A stretch of DNA of 12,987 nt from SB21 sp964415295 (GTDB taxonomy: Bacteria; CLD3; SB21), in contig CAYPYN010000017.1 in assembly GCA_964415295.1 (NCBI GenBank), positions 1 to 12,987 on the forward strand, in the 5' to 3' direction. Both the position numbers and the translations under genes were made by a program. Every line of letters begins with the position of its first letter. The first letter of the stretch is position 1. This document shows, in pieces, positions 5,623 through 12,987 of the stretch. Under the pieces are notes generated by a model, which was not told the DNA's origin, ran no database searches, and was given only the letters and a program-made list of their open reading frames with translations.

Positions 5623-7572
5623 ATGACGAAGGGGACCATCGAGAGCGTATCGCGGGAGTCACGCATCTTCGCGCCGCCGGAGGCGTTCGCGGCGGAGGCG
5701 CTCGTGGGCTCGCGCGAGGCCTACGAGGCGCTCTACCGCCGCAGCGTCGAGGAGCCGGACGCCTTCTGGATGGAGGTCGCCTCGGAGCTGACGTGGTTCA
5801 CCAAGCCGACCAAGACGCTCGAGTGGGATGCCCCGCACGCCAAGTGGTTCGCCGACGGCACCACCAACCTCGCCTACAACTGCCTCGATCGGCACCTGGC
5901 CGGCCCGCGCCGCAACAAGGCCGCGCTGATCTTCGAGGGCGAGCCGGGCGACACCCGCGTCCTCACCTACCACCAGCTCCACCGCGAGGTGTGCCGCTTC
6001 GCGAACGTGCTCAAGCGCCTCGGCGTCCAGAAGGGCGATCGCGTCGCCATCTACATGGGCATGGTGCCCGAGGCGGCGATCGCCATGCTGGCGTGCGCGC
6101 GCATCGGCGCCGTGCACAGCGTCATCTTCGGTGGCTTCGCGGCGGAGGCCGTGCGCGACCGCGTCAACGACGCGCAGGCGAAGATCGTGGTGACCCAGGA
6201 CGGCGCGTGGCGCCGCGGCAAGGTCGTGCCGCTCAAGGAGCAGGTCGATCGCGCGCTGGAGGAGTGCCCGAGCGTCAAGCAGACCGTCACGCTCAAGCGC
6301 TGCGGCAACGACGTCACGATGCGCGGCGGCCGCGACCACTTCTGGCACGACATCATCGAGGCGGTGGACGCCGACTGCGAGGCGCCGGCGCTCGAGGCCG
6401 AGCACAACCTCTTCATCCTCTACACCTCCGGCACCACGGGCAAGCCCAAGGGCGTCGTGCACACCACGGGCGGCTACATGGTGGGCACCTACCTCTCGAC
6501 GAAGCTCGTCTTCGACCTGAAGGAGGAGGACACCTACTGGTGCACGGCCGACGTCGGCTGGGTCACGGGCCACAGCTACATCGTCTACGGCCCGCTCGCG
6601 AACGGGGCGACCGCGCTGATGTACGAGGGCGCGCCGAACCAACCGGATCCCGGCCGCTTCTGGGACATCATCGAGCGCCACGGCGTCAACATCCTCTACA
6701 CCGCGCCGACGGCCATCCGCGCCTTCGTGAAGTGGGGCAACCAGTACCCGATGAAGCACGACCTGAGCTCGCTCCGCCTGCTCGGGACGGTCGGTGAGCC
6801 CATCAACCCCGAGGCGTGGATGTGGTACCGCAACATCATCGGCGGTGAGCGGTGCCCGATCGTCGACACGTGGTGGCAGACGGAGACGGGCGCGATCATG
6901 ATGACGCCACTCCCCGGCGCCATCGCCGCCAAGCCCGGCAGCTGCTGCCTGCCCATGCCGGGCATCCGGCCGAAGATCCTGCGCGAGGACGGCAGCGAGG
7001 CGGGCCCGAACGAGGGCGGCCTGCTGGTCATCGACAAGCCCTGGCCGTCCATGCTGCGCACCGTCTGGGGCGACGACGAGCGCTTCCAGCAGCAGTACTT
7101 CAGCCGCTTCCCGGGCATCTACTTCACGGGCGACGGCGCGCGCCGCGACGAGGACGGCTACTTCTGGGTGATGGGCCGCGTCGACGACGTCGTGAACGTC
7201 GCGGGCCACCGCCTCGGCACCGCGGAGGTCGAGAGCGCGCTCGTCGCGCACCACGCGGTGGCGGAGGCCGCGGTCGTCGGCCGCCCCGACGAGCTCAAGG
7301 GCCAGGCGCTCGTCGCCTTCGTCACCCTCAAGGGCGACTTCGTCCCCGGCAAGGAGCTGCGCGAGTCGCTGATGGAGCAGGTCGCGACCGAGATCGGCAA
7401 GTTCGCTCGGCCCGACGCCATCCGCTTCGCCGACGCCCTCCCGAAGACCCGCAGCGGCAAGATCATGCGCCGCCTCCTCAAGGAGCTCGCCGCCGGCGGC
7501 GAGGAGCGCGGCGACATGACGACGCTGGAGGACATCGGCGTCCTCGCGCGCCTCCGGGGCGATGAGGAGTGA
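5623..7572 (+). CDS. acs: Acetyl-coenzyme A synthetase (AMP-forming, EC 6.2.1.1)
   Basis: This cytoplasmic enzyme joins acetate, ATP and CoA via acetyl-AMP to give acetyl-CoA, feeding acetate into central metabolism. The 649 residues match the usual Acs length of about 650. The phosphate loop YTSGTTGKPKG is at 267-277. The motif VDTWWQTETG is at 414-423; its second Trp is the residue that closes the acyl pocket in known Acs enzymes and favours acetate. YFTGDGARRDEDGYFWVMGR is at 500-519 with the hinge region, and the CoA-side loop is AGHRLGTAEVE. The C-terminal PKTRSGKIMRR (608-618) carries Lys613, equivalent to the lysine reversibly acetylated to switch Acs off. The ATG at 5623 is preceded by GGAG six bases upstream. 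The same frame is open back to 5449, but that part is repeat DNA. The next gene overlaps its stop, so the two are probably co-transcribed. Confidence 0.97.
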   Translation: MTKGTIESVSRESRIFAPPEAFAAEALVGSREAYEALYRRSVEEPDAFWMEVASELTWFTKPTKTLEWDAPHAKWFADGTTNLAYNCLDRHLAGPRRNKAALIFEGEPGDTRVLTYHQLHREVCRFANVLKRLGVQKGDRVAIYMGMVPEAAIAMLACARIGAVHSVIFGGFAAEAVRDRVNDAQAKIVVTQDGAWRRGKVVPLKEQVDRALEECPSVKQTVTLKRCGNDVTMRGGRDHFWHDIIEAVDADCEAPALEAEHNLFILYTSGTTGKPKGVVHTTGGYMVGTYLSTKLVFDLKEEDTYWCTADVGWVTGHSYIVYGPLANGATALMYEGAPNQPDPGRFWDIIERHGVNILYTAPTAIRAFVKWGNQYPMKHDLSSLRLLGTVGEPINPEAWMWYRNIIGGERCPIVDTWWQTETGAIMMTPLPGAIAAKPGSCCLPMPGIRPKILREDGSEAGPNEGGLLVIDKPWPSMLRTVWGDDERFQQQYFSRFPGIYFTGDGARRDEDGYFWVMGRVDDVVNVAGHRLGTAEVESALVAHHAVAEAAVVGRPDELKGQALVAFVTLKGDFVPGKELRESLMEQVATEIGKFARPDAIRFADALPKTRSGKIMRRLLKELAAGGEERGDMTTLEDIGVLARLRGDEE

Positions 7573-8198
7573 GCGGCGACGAGGAGCGAATCGAGGTCCC
7601 TCGCTCGCCGCTCCGGGTCCCCGCCGGCCTCGTGATCGAGCACGTCGATCCACCGGCTCGCCCTCAGGGCGCGTACCGCGACGAGGCGCGACGCGAGCGC
7701 CGCACGCTGGTGATGACGCTGCGCGATCGCTCGCCGTTCCCTTGGCTGCTGGTGGTCTTCGCGGTGTCGTGGAACCTCCTCATCGCCGCGTTCTGGCTCG
7801 CTCCGCTCGGCTTCCGCGACGCGGGCCTTCCGACGTCGCTGACGCTCGCCATGTTCACGGCGATCGGGCTCGGCCTGGCGTGCGTGGCCATCGCGGTGTT
7901 CACCAACCGAACCGTCATTCGCGTCGCGGGCGACGAGATCGACGTCCGGCGCGGTCCGCTGCCGGTCTGGCGCCAGCGCGCGCCCGTCTCGACGGTGCGG
8001 CTGACCGAGCTGCGCGTTCGCCATCGCCGGCGGCCAAGCCCCGAAGGCGTCGTCGAGACCTGGGACGTGCTCGGCGAGACCCACGATCCCGATCCCGTGG
8101 TGATCGTCTCGTTCCTCCACGATGGCGACCAAGCGCACGCCATCGCGCGCGCGCTCCAAGATCACCTCGGCATCGCGGCCAAGCGCGCGCCCAGATGA
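7569..8198 (+). CDS. Two-helix membrane protein with PH-like C-terminal domain, unknown function
   Basis: This is a 209-residue protein. The soluble N-terminal 54 residues contain VIEHVDPPARPQGAYRDEAR. Two hydrophobic helices follow at about 56-78 (PFPWLLVVFAVSWNLLIAAFW) and 88-112. The C-terminal part begins TNRTVIRVAGDEIDVRRGPLP and ends with VVIVSFLHDGDQAHAIARAL, which may form a small beta-sheet plus helix. This order (two helices, then 'NRT.i.v....i.vr.GPLP', then a strand and a terminal helix) resembles PH-like membrane proteins found, as I recall, in myxobacteria and other groups, none with a known role that I can name. The start is GTG at 7569, overlapping the acs stop as GTGA, so translation is probably coupled to acs. 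No catalytic motif is visible. Confidence 0.85.
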   Translation: MSGDEERIEVPRSPLRVPAGLVIEHVDPPARPQGAYRDEARRERRTLVMTLRDRSPFPWLLVVFAVSWNLLIAAFWLAPLGFRDAGLPTSLTLAMFTAIGLGLACVAIAVFTNRTVIRVAGDEIDVRRGPLPVWRQRAPVSTVRLTELRVRHRRRPSPEGVVETWDVLGETHDPDPVVIVSFLHDGDQAHAIARALQDHLGIAAKRAPR

Positions 8199-8354
8199 GA
8201 GGCGGCCGCCGATGTCCCCGTGCGGCGCCAGGGGTCCGCCCCACACCGACTCCTCCCGGCGAAAGGGACGACCATTGGATGCACAGGATCGTGTAGACGC
8301 GGATCCAACCGCGTGATGAAGAGGGACTCGATCCGAGGACTGCAGGAATGCAGG

Positions 8355-8380
8355 AGAAGGGAGCGCTCCTGCTCCTTCTG
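8355..8380. terminator. Stem-loop in the convergent spacer, possible terminator
   Basis: AGAAGGGAGC pairs with GCTCCTTCT across a six-base loop with one bulged G, and the core GGAGCGCTCC is a perfect 10-bp palindrome. It lies between the plus-strand membrane-protein gene (stop at 8198) and the minus-strand cyclase gene (stop at 8422-8420), where transcription from both sides should end. No T-run follows on either strand, so it is not a classic intrinsic terminator. I see nothing else gene-like in 8199-8419. Confidence 0.3.
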
Positions 8381-8419
8381 CTCTCCTCAGCCGAACGCTC
8401 TCGAACCGATGCGTTTCTG

Positions 8420-9367
8420 TCACGCCCCGCCGACGTAGGCGACGACCTGGTTGCGCCCGGCGTTCTTCGCGGCGTAGAGCGCGGCGTCCGCCACGCCGAT
8501 CACCTCCGCCGAGGTGCAGCGCGGCCACGCGCTCGCGATGCCGATGCTCACCGTCACGGGGATGACGCGCTCCGAGTACACGACGCGCTCGCGCTCCACC
8601 GCCACCCGGATCCGCTCGGCGAGCGCCTTCGCGTGGTCGAGCGGCGTGCTCCGGCAGAGCATCACGAACTCCTCCCCGCCGTAGCGCGCGAAGAAGTCCT
8701 CGCGCCGCGTCATCGTCGAGACGAGGTGCGCGAACGTGCGCAGGACGTGATCCCCCGCGAGGTGCCCGAACGTGTCGTTCACGCGCTTGAAGTGGTCGAG
8801 ATCGAAGAGCATCACCGCGAGCTCGCCGCCGTGGCGCGTGAGGTGCGCGAGCTCCGTCTCCAGGCGCTCGTTGAGCGCGCGTCGGTTGAAGGCCTTGGTC
8901 AGCGGGTCGCGCAGCGCCGCCTCGTAGAGCTGCTGCTGGAAGCTCTGCTCGAGCGCGTCCTGCAGCGAGAACTTGATGAGGAAGCTCGCGCCGATCTGGA
9001 TCTTGTCGCCGTCGCGCAGGACGGCGGGGCCCGTGAGCCGCACGCCGTTCACGAGCGTGCCGTTGGTCGAGCCGAGGTCCTCCACGTAGGTGCCGTCCTC
9101 GCGGCGCACGAAGCGCGCGTGCAGGCGCGAGACGCCCTCGCCCGTCAGGCGCAGCCCGGCCTTGGGGCTGCGGCCGATGAGCACCTCCGTCTCGACGCGC
9201 ACCATCTTCCCCGCGTCCTCCCCCGCGAGGAGGATGAGGAACGGCGTGGCGGCCGAGCGGGCCGGCAGCCCGAGGCTCGCGAGCGAGAGGACGGCCGTCC
9301 CCTCGCCCGGATCATCATCGTCGTCGTCAGACCCGCCCGACACCGCGGCGTCGGATTCTATCACCAC
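8420..9367 (-). CDS. FHA domain - GGDEF diguanylate cyclase
   Basis: This is a 315-residue cytoplasmic protein. Residues 1-40 are flexible, with a run of Asp at 14-19. An FHA phosphopeptide-binding domain spans about 43-133 with its hallmark residues: GRSP (65-68), S80 and H83 in VSRLHARF, and GSTNGTLVNG (99-108). A helix at 136-155 leads to a GGDEF domain at about 156-313. It has DPLTKAFNRRAL, FDLDHFKRVND (metal-binding Asp) and the active-site loop YGGEEF (229-234). The product-inhibition site RxxD is present as R221-D224 at the standard distance. The protein should therefore make cyclic di-GMP, with activity or location set by binding a phosphothreonine partner from a Ser/Thr kinase. GTG at 9367 or GTG at 9364 are both possible starts, and neither has a strong ribosome site. 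It follows the GT51 gene by 28 bp in the same direction. Confidence 0.94.
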   Translation of the reverse strand: MVIESDAAVSGGSDDDDDDPGEGTAVLSLASLGLPARSAATPFLILLAGEDAGKMVRVETEVLIGRSPKAGLRLTGEGVSRLHARFVRREDGTYVEDLGSTNGTLVNGVRLTGPAVLRDGDKIQIGASFLIKFSLQDALEQSFQQQLYEAALRDPLTKAFNRRALNERLETELAHLTRHGGELAVMLFDLDHFKRVNDTFGHLAGDHVLRTFAHLVSTMTRREDFFARYGGEEFVMLCRSTPLDHAKALAERIRVAVERERVVYSERVIPVTVSIGIASAWPRCTSAEVIGVADAALYAAKNAGRNQVVAYVGGA

Positions 9368-9399
9368 TCGGGCAGCGTTCCGCCATCTTCCGCGCTCAT
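9361..9399 (-). other. 12-codon mini-ORF bridging the GT51 and cyclase genes
   Basis: An ATG at 9399-9397 overlaps the GT51 stop (ATGA). It opens a 12-residue frame, MSAEDGGTLPEW, whose TGA at 9363-9361 overlaps the second possible GTG start of the cyclase (GTGA). This may only reflect the high GC content. The double overlap could nevertheless let ribosomes pass from the upstream gene to the cyclase, which lacks a clear ribosome site of its own. I do not claim a functional peptide. Confidence 0.25.
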
Positions 9400-12155
9400 G
9401 GGTCGAACCGGTCGTCCTCCTCCGCGCCGTTCTCTTCGTCGAAGCCGGGGTCGTCGGGCCCGACGGCTTCCTCCCAGGCGGCGTCCATCCCCGCGCCCAC
9501 GGGCAGGGGCGCGGTGCCGCCCCGCCGGGGCGGGCGCTCGGGGCGGGGCATCCCGGGGCGATGGAAGCGGAGCCCCTCGAGGTCCGCGAGGCCCGCCGCG
9601 ACCGCCTCCGCGTCGTAGCGCCCGCGCGATCCCAGCGTCCCGAGGAAGCGCGCCACCCGCCGCCGGAAGCGCTCCGGCACGGCGCCCTCGTCCCAGTGGG
9701 AGTGGAAGGTTTTGGGGCTCGGCAGGATGCAGGCGAGATAGGCGGACTCCGCCGGTCCCAGCTCGCTCGGCGGGACGCCGAAGTAGTGCTCCGCCGCCGC
9801 GCGGATGCCGTACACCCCGGGCCCGTACTCGATCACGTTCAGGTAGAGCTCGAGGATGTCCTCCTTGGACATCACGGACTCGACCCACCAGGTGAGCACG
9901 ACCTCCTGCACCTTGCGCACGAGCGTCTTCTCGCGGTGCAGGAAGACGTTCTTCACGAGCTGCATGGTGATCGTGGAGGCCCCGTAGACGTAGCGATGCT
10001 CCCGCAGGTTGCGGACGAGCGCGAGGCGGATGGACGGGACGGAGAACCCGGAGTGCGAGAAGAACGCGCCGTCCTCGTGCGCGAGCACCGCGTGCACGAA
10101 GAAGGGGCTGATGTCGCGGATGGGCGTCCAGCTCGCGGTGCCGGGCCCGCTCTCCATCTCGAAGACGCTGCCGTCGGGCTCGAGCACGCGGTGCGTGAAC
10201 GGACCGTCGAAGCGCCGCACGTCGGCCAGCGCCGGCGCGGTCTCGAACCGGCAGCCGTCCGCCACGTCGATGTCCAGCACCGTCGCGTCGAGATCGCGGG
10301 AGTCGACGTGCACCTGCACCCGCCCTCCGATCTGGCCGCCGAACGTGAAGCCGCCGAGCTCGGCGAGGAGATCCGCGGGGATGGCGGCGATCGCCGTGTC
10401 GCAGGGCGTGGGCGGGAGCGTCGCGCGCAGGTCGACGAGGTAGTGGTCCTCGGGCCACTCGAGCGACCCGGAGAGGTGCACCGAGGCGCCGCCCAGGGTC
10501 AGCGTGGCCCGCGCGAGCTCGAGCCGACGTGGGATGGGATCCCAGTCGGCCTCGCCGGTGAGGCCGAGCGCGAGGCGCCGCACCGGCTGCGGCGCGATGC
10601 GCGGCGACGAGAGCGCCAGCTCGTCGACCGCGATCTCGCCGTCGAGGTGCACGCGCGTCGCGCCGCGGCCCTCGATCGAGAGCTCGCCGCTGAGCCGTGC
10701 GTCCTCCGGCCGATGCCAGGGCAGCGCCGGCAAGAACGGCGCGACGAGCGCGAAGGGGAGCCGCTGGAAGTCGATCCGCCCCTCCGCGCGCAGCATGTCC
10801 GGGTCGACGGTGAGCCGCCAACCGAGCCGCCCCCCGCGCCCCGGGCGCCCGGACCCGCCGAGGTGGAAGCGCCCCTCGGGGAGCGCGCGGACCTCGGCCG
10901 AGAGATCGCGGAGCACGATGCGCGGCTCGCCTCCGCTCTCCACGCGCACCGACAGATCCGAGAGCTCGAGCACGGCTCCCTCGGCCAGTCGTGGCCCGAG
11001 CAGGCTGCGCGCGCGCGTGATCAGCGCCGCGCCCGAGGGCCCACGGGCCTCCGTCGAGGCGCTGGCCCCGGTCTCCTCGGACGGGCTCGCGCCGCTGGGG
11101 CCGTCGTCGGTAGGTCCCGCGCCGGTGGAGCCCTCGTCGGTGGAGCCCAAGTCCCTAGAGCCCAGGTCCCTAGAGCCCAGGTCGGTAGGAGCCTCGCCGG
11201 TAGCGCCCTCGCCGGTAGCGCCCTCGCCCCTGGGGCCCTCGTCGGTTTGGCCCTCGCCGGTGGAGCCTTCGTCACCCGAGGTATCGTCGGTATGGGCGCC
11301 GGTGCCCTGGTCGCCCGAGCGCTGGTCGGTAGGGCCCTGCGCGGTAGGGCCCTCGCCGGTGGCGCCCGCGCGGCTCTGGCCCTGGTCGCCGGAGCTCGGG
11401 CGCGGCCGTGTGCCATCCTCCGGCGTGAGCCGGTCCGCGTGCCTGCGGAGGCGGGGCAAGAGCGGGCTGCGAGCCTCCCCGTCGCGCTCGCGGTAGCGGA
11501 TCTCCACGCCCCCGAGCGCGGCATAGGCGATCTTCCAGCCCTCGTCTCGGCGCTCGAGGCGGGCATGCAGCCGCGCCGCGCGCGCGCCGTCGACCTCGCC
11601 CGGCGCGAGCTCGACGGGCCCAGCCGAGATCTGGAGCGTGCCGTCGGGCTCGAGCGAAGCCCGCCCCCGCGACACACGCGCGACCGCGCCCCGCCGGTCG
11701 ACCAGCGTCACCGCCATCCCCTCGACCCGCACGGCGCGCCCCTCCGAGCCAGGCTCGGCGTCCGAGCCGCCGTCCCCTCGGAGCTGCGCCATCACCTCGT
11801 CGAGCGAGGCCGCCTCCAGATCGACGTCCACCGCGAGCTCGCGCACCTCGAGCGCGCGAACGGCGGCCGGCCCAGTGGTCGCGATGTCCCAGAGGCTCGC
11901 ATCCAGCCGCACCTCGCCGGCGCGCACGGTCAGCCCCGCAGGCTCGCTCGCCGCATCGAGCCCTCGCAGCACGACCCGCGAGAACGCGACGTCGACGTCC
12001 TCGACCGTCGCGCGCAGGCCGCGCCGTGCCGCGGCGGCGGCGACGCGATCGCGGATGGCCGCGGGGATCCAGACGCCCCACGCGAGCCCCCCGAGCGCCA
12101 CCAGGGCGATCGCCGCCCCGCCGGCGCCGACCGCAGCTCGTCTCTTGATCGCCAT
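9396..12155 (-). CDS. AsmA-like protein with C-terminal GT51 peptidoglycan glycosyltransferase
   Basis: This is a 919-residue protein counted from the ATG at 12155; a GTG lies directly before it. An N-terminal membrane helix (about 7-29) is followed by an AsmA-like beta-repeat region (about 45-225, e.g. VEDVDVAFSRVVLRGLDAAS). A Gly/Thr/Asp/Glu-rich linker of pentapeptide repeats comes next (about 255-359), then a second AsmA-like region (about 390-645). A GT51 domain occupies about 679-845, with HEDGAFFSH including catalytic Glu694, GASTITMQLVKN, RKVQE with Glu751, and KEDILELYLNVIEYG. GT51 enzymes polymerise lipid II into glycan strands on the outer face of the inner membrane. No transpeptidase domain follows, so it acts like a monofunctional MtgA-type enzyme. 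The tail (870-919) is Pro- then acid-rich. In PBP1 and MtgA the GT51 domain directly follows the membrane helix; here about 640 residues intervene, as if AsmA-like sheets hold it out in the periplasm. It sits about 95 bp downstream of the rRNA terminator hairpin. Confidence 0.88.
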   Translation of the reverse strand: MAIKRRAAVGAGGAAIALVALGGLAWGVWIPAAIRDRVAAAAARRGLRATVEDVDVAFSRVVLRGLDAASEPAGLTVRAGEVRLDASLWDIATTGPAAVRALEVRELAVDVDLEAASLDEVMAQLRGDGGSDAEPGSEGRAVRVEGMAVTLVDRRGAVARVSRGRASLEPDGTLQISAGPVELAPGEVDGARAARLHARLERRDEGWKIAYAALGGVEIRYRERDGEARSPLLPRLRRHADRLTPEDGTRPRPSSGDQGQSRAGATGEGPTAQGPTDQRSGDQGTGAHTDDTSGDEGSTGEGQTDEGPRGEGATGEGATGEAPTDLGSRDLGSRDLGSTDEGSTGAGPTDDGPSGASPSEETGASASTEARGPSGAALITRARSLLGPRLAEGAVLELSDLSVRVESGGEPRIVLRDLSAEVRALPEGRFHLGGSGRPGRGGRLGWRLTVDPDMLRAEGRIDFQRLPFALVAPFLPALPWHRPEDARLSGELSIEGRGATRVHLDGEIAVDELALSSPRIAPQPVRRLALGLTGEADWDPIPRRLELARATLTLGGASVHLSGSLEWPEDHYLVDLRATLPPTPCDTAIAAIPADLLAELGGFTFGGQIGGRVQVHVDSRDLDATVLDIDVADGCRFETAPALADVRRFDGPFTHRVLEPDGSVFEMESGPGTASWTPIRDISPFFVHAVLAHEDGAFFSHSGFSVPSIRLALVRNLREHRYVYGASTITMQLVKNVFLHREKTLVRKVQEVVLTWWVESVMSKEDILELYLNVIEYGPGVYGIRAAAEHYFGVPPSELGPAESAYLACILPSPKTFHSHWDEGAVPERFRRRVARFLGTLGSRGRYDAEAVAAGLADLEGLRFHRPGMPRPERPPRRGGTAPLPVGAGMDAAWEEAVGPDDPGFDEENGAEEDDRFDP
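11079..11393 (-). repeat. 15-bp tandem repeat coding a pentapeptide-repeat linker
   Basis: About 21 units of 15 bp lie inside the GT51 gene and encode pentads such as EGATG, EGSTG, LGSRD and EGPTD. Some units are exact tandem copies: GTCCCTAGAGCCCAG at 11151-11165 and 11166-11180, and GCCGGTAGCGCCCTC at 11196-11210 and 11211-11225. This indicates recent slippage. The copies include codons uncommon around them (AGG, TCT, TTG). The encoded stretch should be disordered and very hydrophilic, separating the two AsmA-like halves. Confidence 0.85.
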
Positions 12156-12159
12156 CACC

Positions 12160-12174
12160 GCTGCCAGAGGCAGC
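12160..12174 (-). promoter_or_regulatory. Hairpin directly before the GT51 start codon
   Basis: GCTGCC and GGCAGC form a perfect six-pair stem around a three-base loop. In the mRNA the stem ends only four bases before the ATG at 12155, where a Shine-Dalgarno sequence would normally lie, and no other ribosome site is visible. The hairpin may limit translation initiation, or the true start may be elsewhere. The rest of 12175-12248 shows no clear promoter. Confidence 0.35.
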
Positions 12175-12248
12175 GACCGGGGATCTACGACGATCGCGGC
12201 ATCGATTTCCAGTCCGCGGTGCGCGGCATCCGGCGATGAGGCGAGGAC

Positions 12249-12286
12249 GGAAAAGGAAAGCCCCGCCTCGAAATCGAGGCGGGGCC
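12249..12286 (-). terminator. Intrinsic terminator of the rRNA operon
   Basis: A perfect 11-pair stem (GCCCCGCCTCG / CGAGGCGGGGC, 12260-12285) closes on the four-base loop AAAT. In the minus direction it is followed by TTTCCTTTT (12259-12251). It lies 15 bp downstream of the 5S gene end, the expected place for the rRNA operon terminator. The next gene, on the same strand, starts about 95 bp further on. Confidence 0.92.
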
Positions 12287-12300
12287 TTCGTCAAAATTAA

Positions 12301-12416
<116 letters not shown>

Positions 12417-12562
12417 AACCTTTGGAAGTACGTATCGAGCGACCGCCCGGTCGGGGCGCTCTCGCTCCCGCGACTTCTTGCTGTCGCGGAGCGGGCTCTC
12501 ACTCCCAACCCTGGGCTCGAACCATTCGTGCTCCGAAGAGCACCGACGTTTGCCTTAGAGGT
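12417..12562 (-). other. 23S-5S internal spacer
   Basis: About 146 bp lie between the rRNA genes, with no tRNA. On the minus strand CGCTCCGCGAC pairs with GTCGCGGGAGCG (about 12459-12491) around an eight-base loop with one bulge, and GACCG/CGGTC forms a smaller stem. These may be RNase III or other processing structures of the rRNA precursor. Confidence 0.6.

Positions 12563-12987
<425 letters not shown>

Noticed and set aside
5659..7653. Minus-strand open frame opposite acs
   Set aside because: It is antisense to a full, well-conserved Acs and its translation is composition-driven.
9090..12239. Long plus-strand open frame opposite the GT51 and cyclase genes
   Set aside because: The minus strand has clear GT51, AsmA-like and GGDEF/FHA motifs. 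The plus frame is low-complexity Arg/Ala/Gly/Val sequence with no motif.
12490..12540. Possible tRNA in the 23S-5S spacer (GGTTCGAGCCC resembles a T-arm on the minus strand)
   Set aside because: No matching acceptor stem, anticodon arm or D-arm could be found around it.

Overview
The window is very GC-rich, with strong GC bias at third codon positions. It carries myxobacterial-style genes: an ECF sigma factor beside surface proteins, a PEGA-repeat protein and an FHA-GGDEF protein. My best guess is a chromosomal segment of a Myxococcota bacterium, possibly of the Sandaracinus type within Polyangiales. That is inference from gene style; the 23S fragment here could settle it.

Layout. (1) Positions 1-4798, all on the minus strand, read from right to left: a small helical protein of unknown function; a secreted protein with six PEGA repeats and a C-terminal beta-barrel-like region; a second secreted protein ending in a barrel-like region; an ECF sigma factor; and the first 41 codons of a gene that overlaps the sigma gene by ATGA and may encode its FecR-like or anti-sigma partner. 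This looks like an envelope-sensing or envelope-remodelling cluster. (2) Positions 4799-5622 form a gene-free gap of about 820 bp between divergent genes. It holds three imperfect palindromic repeat elements and a 20-bp motif present twice. (3) Positions 5623-8198, plus strand: acetyl-CoA synthetase (acs), overlapped by GTGA with a small two-helix membrane protein. (4) Positions 8199-8419: a convergent spacer with one stem-loop. (5) Positions 8420-12155, minus strand: a long protein joining AsmA-like regions, a pentapeptide-repeat linker and a C-terminal GT51 peptidoglycan glycosyltransferase, followed 28 bp later by an FHA-GGDEF diguanylate cyclase. (6) Positions 12249-12987, minus strand: the end of a ribosomal RNA operon (23S 3' end, spacer, 5S, strong intrinsic terminator).

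Most of the window is ordinary chromosome. I see no insertion sequence, CRISPR array, phage gene or tRNA. The least ordinary items are the AsmA/GT51 fusion with its 15-bp tandem repeat, the PEGA plus barrel protein in the sigma cluster, and the palindromic repeats between the divergent genes. I found no clear sign of a wholly new system.
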